From Hirudo medicinalis (taxonomy: Eukaryota > Annelida > Clitellata > Hirudinida > Hirudinidae), in NCBI GenBank assembly GCA_011800805.1, contig MPNW01000280.1, positions 145,637-209,636 of the forward strand: 64,000 nucleotides of DNA. Reading direction: 5' to 3'. The translations under genes were made by a program, and so were the position numbers. Every line of letters begins with the position of its first letter. Within the stretch, counting starts at the first letter, position 1. The notes under the pieces were generated by a model. It was not told where the DNA came from and ran no database searches. It saw only the letters and a list, made by a program, of their open reading frames with translations. Of this stretch, positions 1-12,868 are shown piece by piece.

Positions 1-2171
1 TATTTCACGTAACTCTGAAAACCTCGTGAATAATATCATCATTCGTTGGTTAGGCTCAGCGCGGGCGGTTTCAATATAAAGTTGATTGCAATAAACTTGG
101 TGGATTCACAATAATTGTAAAGTTTACTTTTAAATCTTTTACGCTTCGATTAAATAGATATAAAGTAGTTTATGATATCATCATCATCGTCATCATCATC
201 ATCATCATCATCACCATCATCGTCATCATCATCATCGTCGTCATCGTCATCATATACAATAAATCGCATCTCATAAATATTTCCTGAAGCAAATATTCCA
301 TGCAAATTAGCATTTCTAATGGAGTGTCATTTACTAAAGTAGAAGTTTTAAGATCCATCGTTTAGAACGAACATTAGAATATTTCGTCGATATATCACAT
401 GCTCTTTCAAAATATTTTCATAAAACATTTAAAATTCTCCTCTGGACATATTTGTTTCATTTCCAGTTTAGCAATTCCAGCTCTACAATCGAATACCTCC
501 CGCTTCCTTAGGTTCAGTGATCCAATTGGTCGGTGCGCCCCACCAAGCGTCATTAACACTTGCATCTGTTTACATGCGCAACTTGTATTTTTCCTTCCGT
601 ACCAACCTTCCTTCCTTCTCCATCTGTTTAGCAAGGCAACACGGAGTGCATTATCACATTATGAAAGCTGATAATTGGAATTACTGGAACAACATCGTCA
701 TTCGCCAACGGTCTCTGGAGTCTCTTATATCTGCTGTATAACGAACAAAATTAAATGCTTCTCCAAAAAAATATATTTTTCACTGGATTTCATAGTTGGA
801 AGATAAAGTAAGACTGAAATCTAACATTGCCCAATTCACCATGAAGAGTGTTTGAGCAGGAAATGGTGGGAGATCAATTTTTACGGCGGTTAAATTCTCG
901 GTGAAGATGTGGAAATGTTGGGAATATGAATTTGTACGTGATTGATGGCTTCGGTGAGTTGTAAAAAAGCTCTTTGTTTGAAGAGACGTGAAGAAACAAC
1001 AGCAACAAATAAATTCTTTGATTTGTCATAAAATATCATAAAATATCCTCAAATATTCAACATATGAGTATGAATAATTGGTTTAATTCAAATATTGTTT
1101 TCGAAAAGCAAGAAGAAATTAGTTTTCAGACTTCTTTCTCGAGGATGAACAACATCACTTGATGGTAACTTCCACGCTTCAACTTGAAATGTTTTGAGTC
1201 TTTCGTGCTTGTGTTCTCGAAATGTTTGGCCTCCATTGTTGGTTGATTGTTTGCGTAAAACAAAGAAATGTAAATGGAACATTAATGTTTAATGTGTCGA
1301 TAATATTGCAACAAGCAATAGTGATAACTGTGCAAAACATGTATTGCTAAATATATTTTTTTATGCTTAAGTACATTTCGTCCTATGAGAGCACGATCAT
1401 TCGTTCCATCGTGTACTGCATCACTCCAAATCTTGCGCAGACATACAACTTGGTACAACATGGTGTATCAGTCTCATAAAATCTCAGTGCGGCACATTTC
1501 TTCCACGGACTTTGCTCCGTTCTTAAGCTTTCATTCAGCTTTCACTTTTAATAACCACAAGCCCTCCTATAATTCGAATCAAAATAACAGCCAGCAGATA
1601 TTTTGATTCCGCTCGTCATCACTTGGTGCCTCCACATCTTTCCAAACATTCATTCCATCCGTTCACATGGAGCAGGCAAATAAAGAGCGCTCTCTCGGCA
1701 CACTTTCGATAAAGATTTATTTCTCTGTTTGTCCAGCACCGCAGCTACGTTTGTGCACTCGTGGTGCTCATGAGGGATGAGAGGAGAACTCTGCCCAACT
1801 GCTCTCCTCAGACTGGTTAACACCTTCCGTTTGGAATCAAAATAGATTTAGCTTCAAATTGTTTTAGGTAAATGTTTATGGCAATTAAAGTTCAACTCGT
1901 AAATGTTCCATTTATTTAGTGCTTTCCTCGTCTGACCTGAACGTTCAATAAATTCTAGAAATCCTCTCACGACGTTTCCCAAGTAAACTCTAAAATAATT
2001 TAGGCATTTGTAAACAATTATTTTTTGTATCCTATGTTTTTTTGTTTATTTTCATGTCCGTTTCAACGGAGAAATCACCAGACTTGATTATACCTTAACT
2101 GAGGATAGCATAAAGCTTCCACCCGTTTTACACAAAATGCAGCTTTTACGCCTACAATTTCTTCTTTGCAG
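1..2171. other. Non-coding left edge, probably an intron of the Robo gene
   Basis: I find no exon here that continues the Robo reading frame. The first recognisable exon downstream starts inside the linker before Ig2 and enters in phase 1, so at least the signal peptide and Ig1 exons must lie upstream of the window or be unrecognised. Open frames in this stretch are short, hydrophobic or low in complexity and show no family motif. The only structured sequence is a TCA/TCG microsatellite near the left end. Confidence 0.6.
179..251. repeat. (TCA)n/(TCG)n trinucleotide microsatellite
   Basis: An imperfect trinucleotide run of TCA units interrupted by TCG, about 70 bp long, lies in the non-coding left edge. 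On the minus strand it gives a methionine-rich open frame that has no other coding character. Confidence 0.9.
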
Positions 2172-5100
2172 TTTTAGGGACAGAATTCCGCCAACAACCT
2201 AAAAATGTGGAGGTAGCAGTTGGAACGACAGCTATCCTTGAATGCAAACCACCCTGGGGAGAACCGGAGCCCAAGACGAAATGGAAGAAAGATGGAGAAG
2301 TTGTCAGAGGGGAAAGGACTGAAGCTTCTGAAGGAGGAACTCTGAGGATCAGGGATTTAAGGAAGGAAGATGCAGGAATCTACGTGTGTGTGGCCTTCAA
2401 TTCGGCAGGACACAGAGACAGCCTCCCCGTTAGACTGTATGTCAAAGGTTGGTCGCAAGTTCTGGTTGAATTTGTTTTCCTAAGCGGGCTGAAAATTGCC
2501 TTAAAAAATTGATGGTAACGAATCGCGTAATTATAAATGTATTGAATTCGTTTTAAGGCCTATTATTTCGAGAACAAAATGTCAGAAAAGCTTCCTTTAC
2601 GTTTGAAGTCATCCAAGTTTTTAAATGCTAAAACACACGCATTCCTTTTTCAGCGAAAAACAATGTGTATGTTTTTTCAGCATTAATTCACCTACGAATG
2701 ATCTGAAATGCATCTGGAAAGTTTCTTGCAGGTCTGTCACTCATGGTGTTTTGATCTTTCCCATGATCTCGTTTCAATGTGGTCAATTTATTTGTCTTGC
2801 AATGACACCATAATGACATTGTAACGAACTTCTTTGCTGCGTAAAAAAAATCTGGAAACCTATTTTTTCTTCAATTGGCTTGTTTGTGAGTAATGTCCCA
2901 TGTTAAGGAACATAGACACCTGCACTTTATTTCTGGGATTCCTAAGTACAATGTTATTTTATAATTATCTACCTTTAATCGCCTCACTTATTCATTCTAT
3001 TAAGTAAAATTAAATACCGAGCAACTTAATTTCTATTTTATTAAAAATTGAATAATTAATTTAATTTAATTCAGAGGTTTTATTGGCCATGAATGACATT
3101 AATCGAGTTCTTCAAACCTTAAACAACTTTCAGTGACAAGATTATAAACTTCAAACGTAACGAACGTCAACAACTGGATCAATATAATTATTTAATAATT
3201 GTCAACAATCAGATTATCAAAATTATTTTCAGACACCTGCTTCATCGTTAATGAGTTGAAATGAGAAGGGAACATTATTTTTGCGGATTTCAGCTTCGCA
3301 ATTCAATACATTCAATGAATTGCAGGCCTAGGTGGAATTACTTTTAAAATAAATTATTATTTATTTCAACCATCACTGGCAATATCACTGCCATTTCCAC
3401 GAGATCAAAGGCCTCCAAGTGGAAGGTTTTATAACGAGCGATTTACAATAAAAAATATTTTCTCACGAGCGTTCATAACGAACATCTAAAATGGCATGGA
3501 AGGCTACAGAATAGCCGGCAGACACATGTCGATAACGAATGCTTCTTCTGCATTTCAAGTAGTCTGTCGGTTGAAAAGGAAATGTTTTATGCCTTGTTGC
3601 TGTTTGTTCTTCTTTCTCTCCATGTTTATCACTCGGCTTTCTTTTTGTTCTCAACAGAGAAACCGAAAATCGTGGAGGGACCGAAGGATGTATCCACCAC
3701 TGAGAATTCCGATGCCATATTTCACTGCAGGGCAACTGGAGATCCCGAGCCGACCATTTTATGGAAGAGAATTGAATCTCAAATTTCGCCTAGGAGGTGA
3801 ACAGCTTCTTAACTTAAAAGTCTTCCAAACTTTCCGTTTACAATGGGCTTGGTTTATTAAAAGTATTAATTTAAGCATCAAATTAGATATTATTAGCATA
3901 TTCAATTAGAAATTCCAAGTGGCTATACAAACGTTAGGAGAATATTATTTGGCTTGATAAGAACTACGCTTGAAGCAATTTAGGGAAAAATTACTTCGCT
4001 CCGACGAGACCCTAATGGATTGGGGATTCGCAATTATCGAAACACGGCTGCTGTAATTGATAGGAATTTGTCATAATATTTCAAATTATCCGAACATCCT
4101 ATTGCAATAAATTACAATATGTTGTTAAACGACATTTTGCACCATTCATGCTTATCTAACTCATCTTACTGCTTGTCAACAGAAGCATTAAGAAATATAA
4201 TTTCTTATAATTACTTATAATTTTTTATAATTAGTCTATGAGAACCAAACTCCTGCCAACTCGTGATATCGTGCAACCTGGTGAACATGGTTTTTTTAAC
4301 AAATCTAAATAATGGCAATCATTTTGAAAGATTTTCTTCAATGCTTTAATCCAACTGCACGAGACCGTTTGTAAGAATCCAGAAAATATTCGCCTCGTAA
4401 ATTTTGAACTGCATACCAATATCAATATTCTTAAGAACACAATATTTCATCTAAAAGAGGAGAAGTTGGTCAACTGCTTAAACAAACAGCAATATTTGAA
4501 TGCTTCTGGGTGACCTAATTTTATTGATTAAGATCACTAACCCCATAACATCACACGACCCCATCAGGGAATCATAGCACAACAAGAAATTCCCACCGCT
4601 TGTTGTTTCTCTAAACCCTCGGAAACTCAGTGCTTGACAAAACCCGACACTCCAAGTTTAGTCGAAGACTAAAGTAGCACCTGAGTCATTCTGGCCTCAC
4701 ATTGTTGAAAACAAATACTGCTTTTTATGCTTCAGGTTGCTCATCTTGAACGATAAAAGTCTGCGAATCGAGAAGACGCAGCTGTCTGATAGTGGAATAT
4801 ACGCATGCAGGGCGGAAAATCCCTTTGGATTTCAAGAAGCAGAAGCCAAACTCACCGTACATTGTGAGTTTTCAAACTCGAATGTTTCTCCCCAATAAGA
4901 AGAATTAAATTATAATGTTGTCCTCTTTAGCAAAACAAATCATTTTCTTGGAAGAAATGTCTTGATAAAGCAAATAAAAATTATTCGTGAATTCGATGCA
5001 AACGAACGCTTCATGTTGCAGCACAGCCATCGTTCATAGTAACTCCGAGAGATAAAACCGTCGGGGTGGGCAAAAGGGTGACCTTCAAATGCTCAGTCAC

Positions 5101-8100
5101 AGGAACTCCCACACCTGCTGTTTTCTGGACAAAGGAACCGTCACAGGTCTTTCATAATTTATAACTTATTTAGTTACGAGTTTTTACAATTCGCTAATCT
5201 TCAATTAGATTTTTTATTTCATTTTGATGAGTTTTTAATTTAGATATTTTCTTATCGGAAAGTCTGCTTGGTTTTATTTTATGTCCTTTGCACTTCAAAG
5301 TGAACGAAGCAGCCACACACGAAGCCCATTTGTGTTTGTTTATGAATATCCTTAAAATCAATAGCTCTCTCACATAGGATGTTCAACCACACGCAGATAT
5401 TTTCCTTCTCGGTGGCCATCTCCATTTAATCTTATCTGCTCTTCGTTTAACAATAAAAAGCTTTTTTCTCTCAAATTATTTTTTGTTGAAATCTAAACTC
5501 CGAAGGTTTTTTAATTAAAGACTTTTATCGACAGCAAAAAATCTTTTAAGGAGGTTATTATGAATCATATTTTCCGACATATTTTCCAGGTGCTCATGTT
5601 TCCGAGGCAGGATTATGAAAGAATGTCGGTCTTAGACGATGGAACCTTAATAATCGAAAATGTTGAGAAATCCGATGCTGGGGATTACGTATGCAAAGGT
5701 CTGAGCGTAGCAGGAAGTGCATATGCCAAGGCCAGATTGGAAGTCAAGGGTTCGCTTTAATTTATCTGAAATTTATTACTGCACGATTCTGCCTGGAAAT
5801 TATTGCTACTGCACGGTAAAATATTTTTACGCATTTTATTATGTATTATTAACGTGTTTGTCGACACTTGATAGTATTTACACATATCTACAACGAATTC
5901 GTTTGACCTTCAAAAACAGATTTTGATTCGAGACCTCCGCCGATAATAAACCACGCCCCTCAGAACCAAACCCTCCCTGCGAACACCATGGCAACCCTAC
6001 ATTGCACGGCCAGTGGTGACCCACAACCAATAATCAAGTGGTATAAAAACGGAAGAAGTCTCAACATGAAAGATGATCGCTACGTATTCCTTGAGTCTGG
6101 GACTCTCCAGATAAACGGTTACTTGAGTGCATTTTAGCATTTGTCATTAGCAGGTTGTGGTTGGGTGATTCCAGTTTAGAATGTTAAGTAGATGAGTCTT
6201 GTAACCCGATGCAAACAATGAATCGAGATGCTTAAATATCGAATTTAGTTATGGACTTCTTTAATGAAACACTTCAGCTTGTGTTCTTTCAATTTATTTC
6301 TTTCAATTTATTTCTTGCAATTCTTAAATATTTAGCAACGTAATAAGCGATACTTAATTTCTTAGTAAAACCGGATCACTTAATATGAAATTCTTATTTC
6401 AAAATAGAATTACAAAACGCAGGCTGGATTTCAACATTTTTGATTGATGTGCTCGACTGAGTTTAATGTTTTTAAAAACAAAATTCTCTGTGATTGGTGG
6501 ATGACGTGAAATTGCTCGCCTCAAATTTAAGAACCAACGCTTATAATTAAATATAATTATTAATATAAATAAATTTAATTATATAAATATTCACATTAAT
6601 AAAGTATTAGAAAAATATATCCTTTAATAGGTTTTAAAGTTTTATTTTGTATAGTACTAGGAAGTTGGCATTAATTATGCAAATTGAAAAGCTTCTCAAG
6701 AAACTTTTGATGAAGTGCCGCAATTCAAGTTCAAGTTAAAATTAATTACTAAAATCTGGTTGTAATGATTCCAGACATTCCATCAACTCATTACTCCTAA
6801 TTGAGACTTCATTCCATAACCTCGCTAAATTTTCTAACTTTTGTTTTTCAATCTTCATATTCTTTGGGTTTTAGTAATTAATTTCCTTTCATATATTAAT
6901 ATATTCATATTGCTATATTACATATATTGTAAATATATAATAATGCATTTTTATTAAAAAAATTGTGCTTTGTTTAAGCTTATCAACACTTGTTTTATTT
7001 CATTTTAATTTTGTAGGTTTTCCTGAGTTTCACTTGTTTTATGAATATTTTAAAGCAAACCTTTACATATCTTCCACCCCACATTCAATCATTGCATGTT
7101 CTCCATACATTCCAATTCAGGGGCGACCATGTATTGGGTGGAAATAAAAGTGAAGGAGCAAAAATGCGGGATGAGCTCTAGCAAGTATAGTTGGAGGTGC
7201 GTGATTGCATGCTTCACCTCCGAGTGTACACAAAATGTAAGAAGCACGTTTTCGCATTACAGAAGCAGAATAAAGAGCAGCATAAATATGTTAAATGATT
7301 CAATTATCGACTAAAAGTGAGGGCACAAAATGTATAACATTTCTTACCATTTCGCTTGTGACTGGCACATTACAGGAATTGATGGTCAAAAAGGAGTGTG
7401 AAGAGTGAAGAACTTTGGCTTATCGCGACCTCATGAGATTATTTGGCGCTATATCGGGATAATAGCTAAGTCCCTGGGGCTGTTTCCGGTGTAGAATATG
7501 TAACATCGATGAACGAAGCTCTAAGCTTGAGCATAACAGCAAGAAAACAAATGAATGTCATTTCCTCACATGATATTGTCTTTGTTTTCTTTCGTTCTTT
7601 TAGACAAATCTATTTCGTTAGTCAGTTTAAGTTATTTCTAAATGGAATGAACACCTCTGAACTTCGCGAGAAAGCTTCGCTTAACCTTCAAATGGTCTCG
7701 CTACTATGAAACAGTTTATGTTTCCAATGTTTCTTTGCCGAATTACTTGATTACTTGAAAAAAATAGTAATCTATAACACTCACACTGTTAAAAAATGAC
7801 ATGTTAAACGAATATTAAATTTTATTGAAAAAAAAAAACTGTCATGTTATCATGATTTTTTTATCATGACATGTGTCACAAAGTCAGAGTAGCTTGACAA
7901 AAAATACAATTTTATAAAAAAATATAGTTTTTCAGCGTAATAGATTATTTCTAATATGTAAATGTAAATGTACTTCATTTATATAGCGCCTTATGCACAG
8001 CGTCAGAAGCACTTTTTGTTATTTATATAGCGCTCCCTCCCAAAGTCGCTTATGGCAGTGCAAGCTGGGTTTTGAACATGACATATATGACTGTTTCCAT

Positions 8101-11100
8101 TACTGTGCATATAGGAATGAAACCCAGAAAACTTGAAAACCAGGTATAAATTAAGTATAATCAGGACCACCGAGATGGCGGGAAAGTGCCCAGGGCCTGA
8201 TAATGTTTTGGGGCCCGCCCAGGTTTAAATTTTTTTTTGCTTTTCCATTCCTAAATTGGCATAACATGTGCCAATGTGCCAAAAAAGTGCCAAAGGGATC
8301 CGAAATTCTTCCAGATAGGTTTTCGTCAGAATCTTGCAAAGATCCATCTTTATATTTCTGCTGCTCCGAGTCACTTACATCACTTTCGGAAATGTTTCCT
8401 TCACAAAAGCTTTCATCTGTTACTGTTTTCAAAAATTGTAGGTATTCTGGTTCTGATTCATTGCTAAAGTCGTCATCAGCACCAGTGTCGGTCAGTCAGT
8501 CAACTATCATATTCTAATATCAATTTTCTTGCCTGTTCCACAGTAAATCTTTGCAAATTTACACTTTAATTACTCGCCATTGTTATTAACTTGTATTGAA
8601 TTATGCACTTCCTCTCCTATATAAAGTCATTCATCAAAGAACATGTAATACAAAAATGGCACAGAGGAGGAAGGTTTTGAGGGCGGAGTGAAATCCAGTT
8701 GGATCAGTGTTGGTAATCGAGGGGGAAGGGAGTCTACTCCAGATCTGTGAGCCAACGACATCCATAGACCTGCTATCCAGTGTCGCACGTCGGGCAGATG
8801 ATTTGACGAGGGAGTCCCTGGTTGCTGATCCGATCCCGCGCCTAGCAGGAATATGCGTGACCCAAGAGAGACTTGAAAACTAAGAAGAGATGAAGAGATT
8901 TCTGTAGTCAATTCTCTGGCAAATGCTTAGCCAGTGGAGATCACAGAGAAGAGGAGTGACGTTGTCATGTTTTCTTTTGTTTAAGATTTTAGCAGTTGCG
9001 TTGATGACATGCTGAAGTTGCTCGAGGCGGTACTATCAATGTATACAGTAATGTATAATGCTCAAATATCTCCGAAAATATTTGGGTTACATTATTGGTT
9101 ATTTCGGAATAAGTACATCTTCATAATTAAGGAAAAGTCAAAAACTTTGGGCATCATATTTTGAGTCCTGAGATAAATAATAGAACAAAATGCGACTTGG
9201 GGTGCATTTGTGTTTGCACCCCAAGAGCATTAGAGGGTTAAACAATGAACGCTAAACTCTTATGCTTCTTATGCATTGAATCTCAAAGCTCGTTTTATTA
9301 TCAAATAACTTGCACATGTTGATAGTGTCGTGACCTTCATTTCGTTGAAATCATTCCATTCGCTCCAGAGGTCGGAGGCCACGCATGAGAAGTTGCGCTG
9401 GCTTTTGTCTCTGGATTTTAAAAAGAATTTGAGCCGACATTTTTTTGCTTTGAATTAGTGAAATCTTTGTTCAAAAATGTTTAATTTTAACAGATCTGAG
9501 AAAAAGTGATTCAGGCACTTACATGTGCAAAGCAATAAGCGAAACAGGAGAAGCATCAAAAACTTGCACCCTTCAAGTTGATGTTCATACAAATCCGTCC
9601 ATCATATTCTACAGAACGCCCGAACCTTCGACCTTTCCCGGTCCTCCAACAAAACTGACCATTCAGGAGGTAACAGAGACCACAGTCAGACTGACTTGGA
9701 GGAACAATCCAAATCAGGGTTCATCTCCTGTGTTTGCCTACACAGTTGAATATTATACACATGAAACAGGAGAAGTAAAGTTTTGTTTTAGTTTAAGGAT
9801 ATGGAAAGCTAATTATTTCTTTAATTATTATTTAAGTCTTAATATGTACTTCTGCTGCACAGGGATGGATAGTTGCATCTGACTCTATAAAAGATCAGTT
9901 TTATGTGGTCCAAGGATTGAAGCCTGATACTTCTTACAGATTTCTTGTAAGGGCTCAGAATTCACATGGTCTAAGTTTACCCAGTCATGTCACTGCACCA
10001 ATCAAAACTAAAGGTGTTTTAAATTTGTAAATATGTTTGTAATTGTTTTTAAATTTAAATTGTACCTAATAATTCTCTAATATTTATTTATTTATAATTA
10101 AAAAATAAGATTTTGTTTTTTTGTCTGAACAGGATCGAGCATAGCCTCCAAACCCACTTTATCCTCCATTGAACTGGATATGGTTGAAGAAAAACTTTCC
10201 AACCAAATCATCACCCTGTTTCCCCCAGATGTGCTCGGATCAACAGCAATCAAATTAACTTGGGAGGTCAGAAGGAGTCACAGGTTTATTGAAGGCTTTC
10301 ACATCAGGTACAGATCTCTGCCTGAATCCAATGAACATGTTATGGACAGATCTTTGGGACGAGGTATTTATTATATATATGAGAGCATTTTTTATGTATC
10401 TAGTAGTCAAATGTAGAAATAATAGTAATAATATTTACATCTTGTATTTATGTATTTATATCTATCAATTCAGGGCCTTCAAATTATTCTGTGATAACAG
10501 TGGAAAGTAATGCGGCCATGTCATACACATTGCAACGCCTGGAGAAAAACACCTGGTATGAGATGGATATTCAGCCCTATCATAAGGACATTGTGGGAGA
10601 AGAAAGTAACAGCATCAGAGTTCGAACTCTTGAGGATGGTAAAATGATACAATTTTTTGTAATAGTAATATTACCTATGAATTTGCTACCATTACGTTGA
10701 TTGCAACTACAAAGCAAATCGATCTTGGCAGTGCCTTCGGCTGCTCCACAGAACATAAAAGCTCATATGATTGATAACACCACTCTCTACATTTCTTGGG
10801 AACCGCCCCCTAAACAACATTGTAATGGCCTTCTCAAGGGATTTAAGGTCTTGCCAAACTTAATAATTATTTTGATAAGTTGTATCTTAGCAATTGTTTG
10901 GTTAATTATAATTACTAATGTACAAGATAATAAAAATATATAATATTAGTCATCAGCAATATTAACTTATATCTGAACATCGTTAGTAGTGTGGTTGCTT
11001 CACTTATTTTTTTAAGTGTTTGTTTGAAAGCTGACATTATTATCACAATCATGTTTTACAAATCACAGATTTATATATTTGGAAATGAGTCCAAATTTGA

Positions 11101-12868
11101 CAGAGAGATTCTAATAAACTCTACATTGGAGGCAGTATACATACAAAACATGATTCAGGATATGGTCTATAAAATACAAATGTCTGCTTTCAACAGAATA
11201 GGCGAAGGATTTAGAAGTGAACCCATAGTAATTGGTGCGATTAATTTGTTACATTTATTTCAAAGCTGTAGACTAAACTTCCTCGATTATCCCGAAGGTG
11301 TACTCTCCAATGTGCCAGCGCAAAACATTGTCAATCAGACTTGGTTCATTGTCACAATAATAATTACCATTGGTTTGCTTTTGTGGACATTTCTATGCAT
11401 CCTCAGTATTTGGCTTTTGAGAAAGAGAAAGTACAAAGGCAATCCTACCAAAGGTTTGCATGGTTATTATTATTATGATTACATTTGCTAACACAGACCA
11501 AACATTTAATTTTTTTAGTTCCAGCAACCAAATATATGCCAACTATAAACAATTTGTTAGTGTGCCTTTGTCTTTCTTGAACCATCACTGCTACAATAGA
11601 AATGAAACTGGTAATTCAATATTTGTCATATGCAGTTCAAACAATTGGGGAATGTTCACATCAAAAAGCTATTCAGCAATGTCTCAGAATCATGCCCAAG
11701 TATCGTCACCTTCGTACAAAAAGCCACCCGAACCCTTCCCGACGACGACCATCAACCCGAGTATTATAAAGCAACAATATATGATTGATCCAAAAAATGA
11801 GTCAAGAAATTTCGTTAAGGAGAACTTGTCAAGTGGTTCTACCATTGACACCAATTTAATGCTGGGTATGTTGCAAATAGAATTTGTTAGCCTGTTACTA
11901 ATAAACTATGTCTGTAATTATAAACTATGTCTCACCTCATAACTTGGTAAATATAAAATGCTAAGAATTGTATGATCCAAAATGTTTCAGATTTTGAAGA
12001 TAAAGCTTTGGAAGAGAGTCAACAATATGAGCAAATACGAGATAGTTTGTGTACGTCAGAAATAGTCAAATGAAAGCATTCATTAGCTATTTGAATTCGA
12101 ATGTCCTTTGCAGATATTGAACAGCAACCTGCCTTGTTCCTTCCCCCTCCTCCTGAACACCCCCCGCCGAGTGACACGGAATCCTTGCATTACAATTGGA
12201 AAGAACCACCTCCTCTTCCTGAATATAGAATCAATCCAGTTTGTGAAAATCAACAGAATGCAGTTTGTACACTTGGTTCTACCTTAAAGAAGAGGCTGCC
12301 TGGTGAAGTGACTTTCTTCAATGGTTCCACAAATCCAATCAAGTATATGATCAGCAATAAGGGTATACCATTATCTCCACAGCTAAACGGTTCACAAGTT
12401 TATCCAAAGTATGGTATCTTAAGTTTCACACTACACTTATGAATTATTAATAACTTTTACATTATTTCAGCTCGAAGACTGGCATACTGCAGCATATGAA
12501 TTCTCCGATGTCTGAGGTGGCCGTTGCGGACAGTGAATCAGAAAGTGATGCCAATTTATCCCACGTTGGTTCACCTCTCACTAGCGACATTGATACTTCG
12601 GGTATGACATCATCATCATTACTTGATCTATTAATTTTAATCACATTTTCTCTTGTCAACTTTAGGTAATTTTATAGAAAATGGTGAAAACAGTGACAGT
12701 TTCCTTAGCATGGAAAGCAGTGATAATGAATGCATACCCCCTTCAAACAAAACTGAATTTAGCGCAACAAAGTTTAGGGAGAAAAGTGAATACTTCTTCA
12801 TTTCATCATTAAATAAAATTTACATAGTGTTCTTAATAACTTTTGTTGAATTATTTAACAGTTGTTGA
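2172..12868 (+). CDS. robo: Roundabout (Robo) axon-guidance receptor, 5' end missing
   Basis: Robo is a single-pass receptor for Slit ligands in axon and cell guidance. Eighteen exons were chained with consistent phase: 2172-2447 (Ig2), 3658-3796 and 4736-4863 (Ig3), 5022-5146 and 5590-5749 (Ig4), 5920-6117 and 9494 onward (Ig5), 9494-9774, 9863-10013, 10133-10363, 10474-10638, 10732-10847 and 11069-11453 (three FN3 domains, then the membrane), 11519-11555, 11636-11865, 11991-12050, 12114-12408, 12471-12601 and 12666-12868. This gives about 1,100 residues. Each Ig domain keeps its Cys, Trp and DxGxYxC signature, for example SDSGIYACRAEN and KSDAGDYVCKG. The membrane segment is WFIVTIIITIGLLLWTFLCI, followed by RKRKYKG. 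The tail carries LPPPPEHPPP, the Ena-binding CC2-type motif. Five Ig plus three FN3 with CC2 is the Robo signature. The last exon could be alternative, since only its open frame supports it. Confidence 0.93.
7972..8132 (-). repeat. tRNA-derived SINE (family A) in a Robo intron
   Basis: This copy lies antisense to Robo. On the minus strand it has the degenerate tRNA-like head with a B-box-like region near 8072, then the tail read on the plus strand as TTTATATAGCGCC, present twice (about 7978 and 8021). The same layout recurs near 20.8, 31.8, 42.3, 45.9, 50.0 and 54.3 kb. Confidence 0.75.
8162..8300 (+). mobile_element. hAT-like MITE copy, one end clear
   Basis: The stretch starts with CAGGACCACCGAGATGG and runs through a GGGCCCGCCCAGG block and a TTGCTTTTCCATTCCTAAATTG block. 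It aligns by eye to the complete element at 18238-18390. The right terminal repeat is not recognisable, and the sequence beyond 8300 runs into an unrelated acidic open frame on the minus strand, so this copy is truncated or is part of a longer relative. Confidence 0.6.
8636..9034 (-). mobile_element. LINE reverse-transcriptase C-terminal relic
   Basis: Read on the minus strand, 9034 down to about 8910 encodes LEQLQHVINATAKILN followed by TPLLCDLHWLSICQRIDY. This is the conserved end of the RT ORF in CR1/L2/Rex-type LINEs (consensus roughly QxVQNAAARxL...LHWLPIxxRIxY). Lower down it reads RSMDVVGSQIWSRLPSPSI, corresponding to the family's LWNSLP region. Stops and frame changes show it is dead. 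It lies antisense in the 3.4-kb intron that splits Robo Ig5. Confidence 0.8.
9196..9225. other. Perfect 11-bp hairpin with 8-nt loop
   Basis: The arms CTTGGGGTGCA (9196-9206) and TGCACCCCAAG (9215-9225) are exactly complementary around an 8-base loop. It lies in the Robo intron about 270 bp upstream of the Ig5 second-half exon. No function is evident; it may be the end of a decayed transposon. Confidence 0.6.

Noticed and set aside
399..741. Overlapping open frames on both strands near the left edge
   Set aside because: No domain, no splice context that joins Robo, and composition like surrounding non-coding DNA.
1730..1810. Possible Ig1 exon of Robo (reads SYVCA in one frame)
   Set aside because: No Trp or second Cys in frame, no matching splice phase, and the following sequence does not continue an Ig fold.
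8151..8517. Acidic minus-strand frame (DESFCEGNISESDVSDSEQQ) beside the MITE
   Set aside because: It could be the N-terminus of a transposase, but no conserved domain follows and it overlaps the MITE; too weak to call a gene.
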